A program made the position numbers and the translations under genes. A stretch of 64,000 bases of DNA from Anseranas semipalmata (taxonomy: Eukaryota > Chordata > Aves > Anseriformes > Anseranatidae). Shown here one piece after another: positions 14,003-27,700 of the stretch; within the stretch, counting starts at the first letter, position 1, and the number at the start of each line of letters is the position of its first letter. The stretch is taken from positions 177,734 through 241,733 of the forward strand of contig VXAA01003392.1 of assembly GCA_013399115.1 (NCBI GenBank). Reading direction: 5' to 3'. Below the pieces are notes generated by a model. The model was not told the DNA's origin. It saw only the letters and a list, made by a program, of their open reading frames with translations, and did no database searches.

Positions 14003-17000
14003 CTGCAAAATATATAAAATACAGTTAAATGTTTTTCCTGTACATGCACACTAGCAACCGTCGTTATCACTGCTCCCGTAGAAGTGGCATTCATTTTTCA
14101 GAAACTATGATTTATTTCATGGAATTGGGCATCAAATGTAATTATCCACAAGAGGAATTAGGTTATTTTCATTGTTTGCTACTTGGAAATAATTGTTTCA
14201 CAGTTTTAGTTTGACAACTAAGGCTTTACACCAAGTACCACTTGGTGTATATGAAGCACACCATTTGCTCACATGCCCCATTCCTAATTTTATATATTTA
14301 TATAACAAACTTATATATTTAGATAATAAACTGTTCAGAGCAAAATCTTTTTTTTTTCTGTGTACTTTTCCCTTAGCTAAACAATGGTCTTTGATGTCTT
14401 TGGAAACTACTGCAATTTTAACAGTGGGAAATATTGCTAATGATACAAATAAAAGGCAGATTAAAATTTAGTTTTTCTCAACTGTAGCATTGTATTGCCA
14501 GTTGAAACAAAGGTAATTCATGGGAGAAAAATGCTAAATGCATACAGTAGTTGAAAGAAAAAAGCATCACAGCTCCAATGGAAACAGTACAGTACTTTGC
14601 TGTATCTCACCTGCTTCACTGGAGGTGTTATTGCAGTTGCTTGTGGCTTAAGAGGTTGTTGGCTTTTCAGTTTCTGTGCCTGTTCTTGTTCTTTAGCTAA
14701 CTTTTGCTTCTCTTCAAGTGTAAGTGATGCCTTGAAAAGGCAAAGTACTAACATTAAGTTGGATAATATGGTTATTTATTGTTATTTTATAAATAGCACT
14801 GTCATTTCAATAATAAGTGGTAGAACAGAAAATATTACTTATATTTACATAGTGGATAAGCACAAAATCTATTATCATATATTGCTAAAAAGTACTTAAA
14901 CCAAATAAATACAATATTAAAAGCAGCAGAACAAAAAATTGGGGGCAGATCTCAAGAGGTATCACAACAAAATCATTTTAGCTTTGACTCCTTAATATTG
15001 GGCATAAGGTAAAGTTTTCTCAGTTTCTGATTTCATAGGAGTACCTGTTGGCACTTGATATAGAACTACAACCGGCAGTGGAGTTGAAACGGAATTTTAT
15101 TTTAAGATTGCTTAGCAAACCTTTCAGGATTTTAACTCTATTTTTCTTAATGAAAGATAAAATCATAAAATCATTCCCCCTTAACCTAAAAATTAGGGAG
15201 AGGGTTCAGATAATGAGACATATTTTTATGTCTAAAATGTATATAATCTGGGGAGACATTTAAATAGTTAATAGCCATGAAAATAATTTTATAATTGAGT
15301 ATTAACTACAAGCGTAAGCTATGTCACATCATGCTTTTTCTTTGTTTCATGTACTTAGCCCCTTATTGACTGTTCATTTTCACTTTGAATTTGTACACTA
15401 GATATTAGTGTGGTTACTACATGAAATTCTATTTTTGATCTTTATCTCCATTTGTGATTTTATAAAAAAGTTGCCTGACCATTTTGATTTGGCAAACTAA
15501 ATCTATTGCTGAAGCTTCAGTTTCACTTGTATCTATAATTAAGGAGGAAGAAAATGACCAAAAATTTATACTCCTAATTTGCCTCCTTTGCACAGAGCTA
15601 TTTTTGAGGAAAGGCTTTCACAGAAATTCACGGATGTGATTTGAACATTTTACAGTGGACTTTCACATGTGACTAGGCATAGTACTGTACTATACAGAAA
15701 CAGTTTTTCTTTTAAAGCTTTAAATATGGTAAATATTTACACATATTTGTTTTATGCAACCATACCAAACTTGTATTAGACAGATGGATGTAACAGAATT
15801 CCAGAACAAAGAAAAACATACCTTTTTCTGTTTTGATGACAACTCATTCTCTTTACTATCAGGTTCACTAGTTAGAAGGTCAGTTCCAGTATTATTGAAT
15901 ACCTTGTCAATCTATTTAAGATCAAAGAAACAAAACTAAGTTATATGAAACGTTGTAATTTAAGATAATATAAATATTGACTGTTATTTTAAATTTCACA
16001 TTTCTATATCTAAGTGGTGCAACAAAATACTCTTACCTGATTATTTGTACTATTAGATCTTGCCTCTTCAGACACACTCATTTGATTAGCTATATCCAAA
16101 GATCTACATAAGATTACAGAAAGATAACTTTACAGTAACATCCACAACACTAATTCAGCAGCATAGATTATTCTTCTGCATTTAAATAACATTTTTTAAA
16201 AGCACTACAACAGCACTGCCATATTTAGAATGCATATTAGAGACTGGAAAATTAAAATATTCTAAATTGTAAAGGTTTCCTAACAATCGTTTCACATGGT
16301 CTAAGTTCCTCCTTTTGAATGAAGTGACAAACACTTTGGGTAGCTCAAGTTAATTTGACTGAGAAATTTCAATAGTTCAAGATATCTTCAAACTCTGCTG
16401 CCTTCTACTGCTGCTGCTACGTTTATGTTTCTCCAGTATGGTTTGTGTTCTCAACAACTACAGAAAAGCAACTATTCTTGGCATATAGATGTAAGATACA
16501 ACTGTACTAGTGAAGCTCAGCATGAACTTTTAGATTTAATGAATTCCTTAAATAATATTGAGTCAAAATAATAAACTGTGACTAAACAGCGTAAGAGTAA
16601 AGGATTTTACTCTATAAAACCGCTGACATCAAAATAATACTATCATTCTAGGACTAATAAATCTTTACTGACAACTGTGCTTATTTGAGGTAATTCTCAA
16701 GCACAAAAATGAGAATTACCTAGATTTTATTGGTATGGCTAGACTTTTCTCACATTTGCTAACAAAAAAAAAAAAAACACTGAAATCTATCTCTGCTCAC
16801 TTAGTCCTTCTCTAATACACACATAAACACTTACTTCTGTTGCTCTTGCATGACATGAAGTTGCTCAAGTTTTGTTTTATGCTCTGCTTCCAATCTATTA
16901 AGCATATCTTTTATAACACAAATAAAAGAATTGAACTGTAAAAGAAACGTACAAGAAGTTTGGATTTTGCAGTGACAGAATTCACACATGTATAACTTAA

Positions 17001-20000
17001 AAGGTAGTATCTCATAAACCTGACAACATACAATGGGAGATAAACTACAGGCTTTTAAATAATTTATAATCCAGTTTCACTACCTTGTGTTAGATACTCA
17101 GCTACAAGCAGAGTGTATACTGAAACAGTGAAAACAATAAAACACTAAAAAAAAAAAAAAAAATAAAAAAAAAAAAAAAAACAGAAGTGAGACAACCCAG
17201 ACAAAAAGCACAGATGAATACTACCAGATACAACTCCCCCCCCCCAGAAAAAAATCCTATTAGGTATTCGATTTCCTAATTATTTCATAGGAACATGGCT
17301 GAACTTTTACATTATCTGCAACATTTATAAACAAAACTAAGGAAAGAAACATTTAAGATTGCACTTTAGCTTTTAATTTGAATTATAATTATGCTAGCAG
17401 CTAACTGCTTTTGCAGCGTATTTGGCAGGTGACAGCATTCACTTTGAAATTTTATACTAGATCAGTTAAATCCACTAAAAAATAACAACCTTTAAGCATG
17501 CAAATACAGTAATATTGGAAGCATTTTTATTACATTTTGTTTTTACAACAGAGAGACATACAGCAGTATATGAATTTTTTCTGTGACAACAGTTTAAATC
17601 TATTCTCTGCAAATTCATCAAGTAAAAGCATGCAAAACATTTATGTTCCTACCTGATTGAGATTAAGATTGTTCTCAATACTAAGAGGAATCAGATGGGG
17701 CAATACTTTTCCTGCAAGTTGTTCTTTGGTAATTCCCAACTTCTTATGAGTAAATGTACATTTGTAAATACCTGACATACAACATCAAAATAGCAAAATT
17801 GTTAAGTTTAGTAAATAATGTGAACAAACTCCAACTTGCACTCTCTATATGTACCGATCATCTGAGTATACATTGGTTCTTTGTGCAACCAGGGACAAAC
17901 AAGATCATAAAATCGTAAAAACTAAGTACTCATCCACAACATAAACACATTATGGCAAGATGCTTTGCTAACATTCAGAACAAGAGAAAACCCAAAGTAA
18001 TACCTGGCAGCTATGAAACCTGGTATTGCTAGTCAATGTATTGTTCTGGTCAATTATCTGAGAAGATGCATCTTTGAACAGATCCTCATGAGCAACTGAG
18101 CTACCACAAACTGACAAATTGACACCTAGAAACTAACCGGTATTAATTAAGGATGTGTTCTTGCCTGGCACTGCAAGTGACTAGGAGCAATTATTACGCT
18201 GCTGTAACTAACACTGATTGCATTTTACAAAGACTCTTTTTACCTAGAAGTTTGGGGCTGTGTTATACATGGGATCGGAAATCATGGGACATATTTTATT
18301 TGTTGTGAAATCACTCATACCAGTTCTATATAGCTGCTGACAGGATGACTCCTGTGTGCTAATTTCTGGTGGCATACACTGAACATACTGACACAGTAGA
18401 GGAAAAAGCTTTCCTCACTCTCTATCGTTAGAATTAGAACAGAGCTGTCAGCTGGCCAAGAAGACATCACACACAAGATGGAAGGTATTATGATTCCAAA
18501 AAAAGGGGGAGCCCTAGTATAATAAATTGATTTCAACCCATCACTTCCGAACTGCAGTTCACTTATCCACTGTATCCAAGTAGAATTCAGGAATAATAAA
18601 ACTAAGATAAAAGATACACTGTCCCTCAGTGTAGATAGCAAATGCAAATCAAAGAGGCAGGGATTAAGGGAGAGAGGGCAGCTTGAAATTACTACAGATA
18701 GATGCCCTCTTGCTGATTTTGAGCAAATTAAAATAGTGTTGCCATCACATATTTGTTCCTGTGATGTTACAGCTTAATGAGGATTGATGTCTGTACAATT
18801 CAACTGTTAGAAACGGTCTTCTGTCTACTGTTTTCCTGCCAGTAAGAGAAATGGTCACTGTCCTCCCCACTTGGCCACACAGTCACACCTCTTTTTCTTG
18901 GCAGCGACTCTGGTCAACTGGTCTCCTCGAGCCTATTCAAGCTGTTAAAATCACACATCCTAAGTTAGCCAAGTACCAGAGTGGCATTAGGAAAGCACAA
19001 CTGGGAGGGAGGCCACCCCCTGTAGAAGTAACAAGCCATGACAGTAAGTTTTGTTAGTTGTTTTGTGAAACCTCACCCGGACTACGCTCCATTTCAGTAC
19101 AAAGGCACTGAATGTTTGCTTTAAAGTCCAATTAAATGAATCTAACCAAACCTGCAGTGAAGAGCAATACATTTGTACAGACAATGATTTATAGCATCTG
19201 ACATGCAACAGTGGTAAGAAAAGGCAACAATAACACCTTAAACGCTCCAGCAAGGTGATCAGCATCTGAAGGAGGACAGATTATATACTAGTCTGAGGAA
19301 AAGAACCTCTGTCACTGTGTGGACCATACAGTCCATGAAAGCGTCACAGCCTAAGAACTGCAAAGACTACTCAACTGCACTGGGCCTCGAAGACTACAAA
19401 TACATGTACTAGTGATTGGAAGTACCAGCAATACATGAAGTAACTGAACAGGGACATAATTAAGAAACAGAAACAATTAGTTTTCAACAGACATTTTGGC
19501 AATATGCTATGTAAAGATTATCAATGATTACACAGAGTCTCTGAGATTTATAACATCAAAAGCGTAAAAGAGGATAAAGTTGAAAATAGTAATTACCTAA
19601 AATTCCCATTAGTACTGCAGGTTCCTTGGATGGAATTTGTTGTAGAAAAGGTAGAATATCATCAAGCACAAACCATTTATCTAAGTACTCCAAAATCTTT
19701 CCTAAGCACACTAGTGAGTTTACCCGGACCTATGAAGTATGGTAAGAATTAAACAAAATCTTAACTGTATTTTGCCTACAAACATACAAAACTCAGAAGA
19801 AGAAAAGTATGTCTGAACCTACAACCTTCATATCTGAAAATTCAAGACAATTTAAAACAAATTTTTGCATTATGAAAGGAAAATAAACAGTTACATACTG
19901 CTCACAAAACCTTGCCTTTTCTACAAGGGAAACACTGTTAGCGTATAATACTCTGGAACACACTTTAGCAATAGTTACAGTATTGTTAACAGCAGTCAGT

Positions 20001-21611
20001 TGTTAACAACGCTTTAAAAATTGTTAAAGTAAAAAAGTAAGCAGTGTTTTGGATTTGAAAAAAAGAAAAAAATCTCAGAACAGAAATTTGGGCACATCAA
20101 CAGGCTTTCTTTGAAGACGCAACAGCAGAAAAAAACAACGAAATTGAAGGTAACTTAGCACTTTCTGAGCACTGAGAAAGAGAAAATAATTAGGATACTT
20201 ACAGCAAGAGAAGAAGTTTGCAAACATGCATTTTTTATTCTTGGAATTAATGAATTTTTCATTGATGGGTAATCTATTAAATTGGCAAACGTGGGAATTA
20301 TGTTTAGGCAAAGCTCCTATAAAAAAATATTTCACATAAGTTTAAAAAGAAACATGCCTGTTTATTATAAAAATATTACTCAAGATCAAAACTAGTTTAA
20401 AATATCTTCTCAAGCTTTCCTTTTAAGGAAGTATTCATTGTGTTCAACTAAGCAGACTCACTTAAAAATACCTAGAATGACAAAACATAATGACACAGAT
20501 AGAACTTGGAAAATGTATTTGAAAGAGCATTCATAAATTTGTAATGAAAAATTTGTATAACAAGAATATCTTGCATTTTCACAAAGCAACTTTATATAAA
20601 AAAGCTTTTATTACAAGTGGGTCATTAAAATGTAGTATTTTTCTACAGAAGTCAAGTAAATTTAATTAAGTACTATCAATAACACTCTGCTGCAGTACAA
20701 TGACAGACTGAATTATAAAAGAGCATGTTCAACATACTTAAGAAACAGAGAAAAAAATTACCCAATTTCAGCCCAATCTCAAAAAATAAGAGACAGCAAT
20801 ATTAAATATAGGTTGCAAGTAAATACCTGAGTAACCAAACTGCTACTGCAGAAAAATCTCAAGCCAAGTATGTAGAAACAAACTTCTCTCCATAATACTG
20901 CAAAGGCTTTGCAAAGGTGAAAGTCACATCTGTTTATCCAAATCCTTCTTTAATTAACATTGTGTTTATCTCCCCCCTCCCACTCCTGAATGAATGCCTT
21001 TGGCTAAATGGAAGTTAGTTCCAGTGGAAGTTAATCCACTTCCAGTGGAAGCTAACTCCAGTGGAAAATTCTATTTTCAAAGAATAAAACAAAAAAACAA
21101 CCAAAAAACAAACAACAACAAAAGAACAACCTTAGAAATGTACAGAAAGCATAAGGAGAAAAATTAAAATATGGATACATAAAAATGTCACCAGAAGTTG
21201 TACTAACATGATTTCACAGCAAAGCAGGTCTTCCAAGGTAACTGTCAGCATGCATGTTCGTATCAGTGGGACCTCAGAATAAGCCCACCTATCCCTAACT
21301 GGTAAGAGCATGCATACATGCATGCATAGTTTCTGCAGCACAGGTAATGCATTATAAAGGTACATCCTACTTTTTGCTATGGTACCTAGTTAGAATTCAG
21401 TATAAGAGCATTAGAACAACAGTGAAGTGGTTACTCCGTAGAAAATCAGGGAACTAAAGTTTATTTTACTAAGTCAAATTGTTCTTTAATAAATATTCAT
21501 CTCTTTCAACAGTCAAGAATATTACACAGTTTTATCTTTTTTTTTTTTTTCCTTTCAAGTAATCAAACATGGGAATATATAAAGAGTTGGAACATCTGCC
21601 TAAAGGAAAGA

Positions 21612-21646
<35 letters not shown>

Positions 21647-21673
21647 TTTTAAAAAAAGGTGTGGAACACTGCC

Positions 21674-21714
<41 letters not shown>

Positions 21715-24700
21715 AGGCAGTTTTAAATAAAGGTTGCAATTACTCTACCTGGATCTGAATTGAAGGTGCTTCCAAGGCTCTATAAACCATTGGTAGAACA
21801 CTGTTCTTTATTTCATCCGGTGGAGTTTTGGTTAGAAGCAAGTCCATTTTTTGCAGGAAGATCAGTAAGATCTATTAAAAGAACAACAGTTCAGAAGCCA
21901 AAAGTTTTAACTTCAGAAACATACAATTTAAAGTGTATTGCATCATATCATTAAAACTTCAGAAGTTTTCTTGTAACTCAGTAAATGTGATCACTTACCA
22001 TGTTGCTTGCCTGAAGGCATGGAAAACAAAAAACACTTTGACATATTATTGCATTTTAAAAACAGCAAATATAAATCAAACAAAATATGTCTTCTAAACA
22101 AATATTTCTGAAATAAGGAATAATAATAAATCAAAATAATAAAGAAATCATCACTATTGAAAAAGCTACAGCCCCAAAAAACTATGGATCAAATATTGTC
22201 TTCAAAGCATTTGATTACAACTCCACCTATAAAAGCTGCATTCCATCTGAATCTGAAATCAAAACTGGTACTTGATGAAATGAATATTACAGCTACTATA
22301 TGGTCATAAGATAGCTTTATTCCATTCCACATTGGAATTGTATATCATAAAAGGAAAAAAAATCTGAAGCAGAAAAATCTCACACCAAGCTCAGCTAAAA
22401 AGCAAAACTAGAATGGCACATTTGCAAAGTGGAATTCATCTTGTCTAGGCTCAGCCACCTAAAATTTGGCTGCTAGTCTAAATAACTCATCCAGGCTCAG
22501 TCTCCAATAAAGAAAGCTTTGCAACTCATGTCAAGGTAACCGTCTGAGACAGGCGAGACAGCTTGATACAGGTGACTGACTCTCCATTGATATCTAGACT
22601 CCTTTTAGAAAACAGATTGGACTAAATGGATAAATTGTGGTAAGTGGTATCACAGTCATAATAAAAAGCCAAGTTTTTCAATTTTTAAGTCTAAAAATAT
22701 GTAGCGATCAGTGCTTGTAGGTCAAATAAACAGAAGCATCAGAATGTAGAAATACAAGTGTACCAAGATCAAATACAAGTTTTCTCCTTTCATTTTCTTT
22801 CCATTATAGGGAAGAAAAAGAAATTCTTTCAAACTGCAGCTAATATATTTACCTGTCTATTAATAATTACCTAAACTGTCCACACATGCGCGCACACACA
22901 CTCATCCATTCCATTAGCACTGGTTCTAATGCAATATCCCCAAATTTAGGAGAATTAGGGTGAGATGAACCAGATCAGTTTCAAAGCTTGATCTTATGAT
23001 TATTCTTGAGTAAAGAATTTTTGTCTTAAACTTGGCCTTTTGAAATCTACACATGCTTGTAACACCATTCTGCTCTTGTCTAGCAGCCCTGTAATACAGT
23101 AGCATTACAGTTTCTATGTTGGCTAAATGTATAGATTTGGAGGATTGTTCGATTGTTTTTGCAAACCTGAAAAGGACGTGAATGAAACCTATTATTTCAC
23201 AACTAGAAAAGCTCTTCTAAAATAAGAACCAACTGTCTGAACATATAACAGAGTCCCTGTAATTTAAACTTTGTACTATATAATCATTTAAATTTCTCAG
23301 AACCAGTTCAGCTGTTTTCCACTACTCTGGCTGTCAATGCTTTTCAACTAAGATAACATAAAGCTGAATTGTTTTTGATAGCTCTCTCTACTTCTGTCTT
23401 TAACTGGAATATAGTTTATGCTGTTCCAATGAAGAACACAAACTTTTATTTATTTCCTTTTAATAATCCCTTTTATTTTTAGCTTTCTAGGGACATGTTT
23501 GACACTTTATCTGTTTAAATAGAAACTAAGATGTCAGTCAGATTCAAACATACTATCTAATACACATGCAGCAGCAGCTGCACTCCAGACAATAGTGTTG
23601 AAAATTTGCTCTGTTCATTAATACTGAGCCCAGTCTCAGTGTCTGGGTACAATTTGGTGAACTGGATTAGAATATTAATTACAGCACATCATAAACCAAG
23701 TATCTATGGATAGTCCCAGCTGTAAATTAAGGGTTTGTCTACACTGGGAAGCTATGCCAGAGTAAGCTAGGATGTTGATTTACAACACTCCAGTTACTCC
23801 AGGCTAACTCCAAGAGTGTGATATGAACAAGCAGTTTAACTAATTATTCTATTTTAATATTATAAATTCCATCATACAAAGACATTGTTAACACTGGAGA
23901 ACAATTTCTTCATACTGAAATACAGTAGCCTCCAAAGATACATTCACCTCGAACTCCAGTGTCCTACAAAAGCCAAGCAACAGGCGTCAAACAGATCTAA
24001 AACATCTTGGGAGAGTGTTTGGAAGAAACACTGACACCCTCCCCATCAGTTAAAGATACACAGGAACTGTAAGTTCGCCAATCAGACACAGAATTCTGTC
24101 CTCTGGCACTGCCAACTTTTTCTTTTTTTCCTCTTAATTCCTGGTATATTGACTTTGAAAACCTGTCCTAGACTTCTTAGACAAACTTTCCCATACTGAA
24201 AAGTCCACAGAAATAGACGTGGAACAAGCCATCTAGTACATAGTGCACATTAAAAATGTCAATAGATAAATATAAAACCCATTATGCTCCAGATATAACC
24301 TTGAGACAAACTTTTCCAGTGAGGATCGTCTCACAAATCTGATGTTAAAGGTAGAAAAACACAGTGTAACCTTTTAGGATGAAACAACAGAAATGAGATG
24401 TTTATTGGCTGCCTGACAATTAGACATTTAAATTTTTCAAGACAAAACCGATGCTAACAGAAAACCACACTGTACCAAAGGAAAAGAACATTAAGAAATT
24501 CTAATTTTCTGAGCTATTCTTAGGTAATACAGTTGTACCCTTTCCCCCCCTCCCCAGAATAATGGGAGTTTTCTGATATGGTTTTCTGAAACCTGGAAAT
24601 AAAACATCTACTTGTTCATTCCTATGTTTATCTTGGCCTTTTAGTGCTTTGCAGAGAAATAACAGCAGCCAGCATTAAAACAAGGTGAGCTAGCAGGAAT

Positions 24701-27700
24701 GCGTAGCTACCTTTTCTCTGTTGAGGTATGATGCCTAACTCAGTGACAGAATTCTCAAAAATCATCATACATAGTGTAGACAAAAAGCAAACCTTTTGCT
24801 CCTTTACAGTAATGATGACTTACTACTTTTATGCATGTAAACAACAACAAAAAACACATTTTGCTTATACTATCACAGTACATTTGTCAAATAAAATGGA
24901 AAAAAAAAATTTGCAAATCTGTGCACAGCCCTCAAATAAACACTATTTTATTATCATCAATAAACAGCACTTCTAAGAGAGCGTCAAAGTTATAACTCTT
25001 CTACCCCAAGATTCCAGTGTTACCAGTCTGGACACAAGCAAAAAAAAATCATAGGTTCAGTTACTAGCAGAATATGTGCAAATATTGTACTGTACAACAC
25101 TGCTGAGATCAGCCATAATAGTGATAAAATGATTTAAAATATACCTCCTACAACCAACCGAAGATAAGAGTCGAGTAGAAAACTAAATGTTGATCTAATC
25201 TCATCTACAAATGCAAATATACCTTCAGAAAACCCAAGTAAAAAGGCAGGAATAGAGACTTGGTGAATTTTCTGGAAAAATCTGTTTTATATGAACCAAG
25301 GCTGACTGCCTGGACAACTACAGAGCAGGTTGGGTAAGCTGTGTGAAGCCAGAGAAGGGACCTAGAACAGACAGTCATTTTTTCAGGGAAGAAGCACCAA
25401 AGAGAAAAACTGTAATCTGAACAACATTAACATACCTGGATTGGCTCTTGCTGCTTAAAAACAGGACCAAGATCAGGCAGAATGAGCCTGATATATTCCT
25501 CTTTGGTGCATTCCTCAGCAATTAGTAGAACGTTAGGTAAGACAAAGGGTACCATATCAGGATTCACAAACTCAGAGGTCAAGCAAGGCAAAATTCGCTG
25601 AATTATAACACGCTAAGAGACAAAAACAAGCATGCATCACATTATAACATGCTGCTATTGTGCCAGTTCAACAGCTTTTGTATTAATCTGATATTAACAA
25701 AAGAAAAAAAAAAGAGACAATTTTGAATTTTGAACTTATTTTCACAGTATAGTTAAGCTACTTTACACTGTGCTACTTTTATTACTTTTCTCAGTTGGCA
25801 CTCAAGACACAATTGGAGACTACAACTGCGAAGGACAATAAAAAGCCTTTAACTGTATAGAAAATAGGACTAAGTCACTTGTATGGATCATGAAAACCTC
25901 ACTTTACATACTCTCTTTACAAAAAAAAAAAAAAGTTTTATCAACAACAACAAAAAAAATCAGTCTTTCACTACCCCATCACTCACTTTTATGTGAACAA
26001 ACACATAAACCCACTATACCTCTCTGTAAACTCCAAGTACATTCCCGAAGTGGGATTCAGCTGACAAAATACAGGTAGTGACACTGTGGATGTCTACTGC
26101 AATTAGGCAAGCTTAAATGCTTTTAATATCAATAAAGAGAAATACACAGTTCAGGGGCACAGTCCCACTCCATAATATACATTTTAAGACAGAAAAAAAG
26201 TGAGTGCCCTAAAAATGATTTGTGGCTATCCTATCTACACCCTGTCTTTGCCCAAATTGAAAGTGTCAACAATTTTTGACCAAAGGAAAAGGCTACTTAG
26301 TTAAAAAGAAGACAGCGTTAAATATGAAGTCTGAATTTTGCACTGTGTAAAATTTAATTCAATTAAAAATAAATAAATGTAATGCAACGGTTGAGAAGCT
26401 CAGCTATTCTATTATGTATTAAACTACTTTCCCATCACTTATGCATTATGTCTTACATAAATTTGCGAACACCACAAAAAGAAAAGGAGTCAGTCGAGAC
26501 ACAGTGTCTAGCACTACACAGGAGAAATGTGGAATGACAGACATTTCCCTTTGAGGTTTCTGGGTGCTGCTAGCACACCAAAGCACTTAGTCTGTTGAGG
26601 GAAGGAAGCCTTGCACCCTTCAACATTAAAGTACTACCTTGCTATAAAGAAGTTGAAGCAATCCTATATACAAATTGGGAGAAAAGGTGGCAAAATAACT
26701 TCAAAGAGCTATGATAGCACCTGGAAACAAAGGGAAAGCCTTGTAAATGGGGAGAAGATAACTTCCTTTCAAAGTGGGATGAACTGCAAGAGGACATGTA
26801 ATCAATGATTCCTTACACATGTTAATAGCACAATTTGCCACTTCCTGTTTCCAGACTTACTGATAGCTGAGGAGAATTTCCACATAAATTATTTTCCAAT
26901 CTCCTCTTTTTTCCTACTACTCTATTCTGACTACCTCATAGCAGTCTATTACGGTACAACGCTACATATTTTTAAACTATTCCAAGAAATCATACAGACA
27001 TACCTTAGGCAGCTTTGGCAGAACCTTTGGTAGCCCTTTAAAAAACTGTGATTTCTGAAGGTTATCCCTTTGAAATAACGAATCAAAATACTGAAGTGTC
27101 ATTGCTCCTACATCATCAAAGAATGGTATCTAAAAATAGAGATTAAAAGTTTGTGATCTGGAGGGATACAACATTGATACTACTACAAAGATTACATACA
27201 CATAATCATATTTTCACCTTCTCAATGCACTATCGTAAACCTTTACAATGAAGTGGCTGCAACTAACAATTAGAAAAGTAAATTTTTACATACAAAATTG
27301 TATAATATTGACAGATAAAGGTTGATTATTAAGACAATTTTCTTTGCATTTTAAAGAAGTACACAATAATGCACATTATGTGCATCTAACTTAACCTCGT
27401 ATATGAAATAATGTCTACAAAAAAAAAAAGAATGAGAAGTAAAAACCGTATTAATACTGACAGAACTGCTTCATCATTAATGAAAGATTGATACAAACGC
27501 ATGATGAGGACAGGACTGTTTGGTTTTTTTTTTAAATCTCAAATCAATCCCTGAGTATTCAGCTTTCATTCAGCAGTTGAATGAAAAGAACAGAAGAGCG
27601 TCTATCCCAGACCTACATAGACTGGAATGAGATGTTCTGCATTTGAAAACCTGCATGGATACAACTCCTCCTTTCTGCTAGTTCTCAGTTTCAGGTAGGG

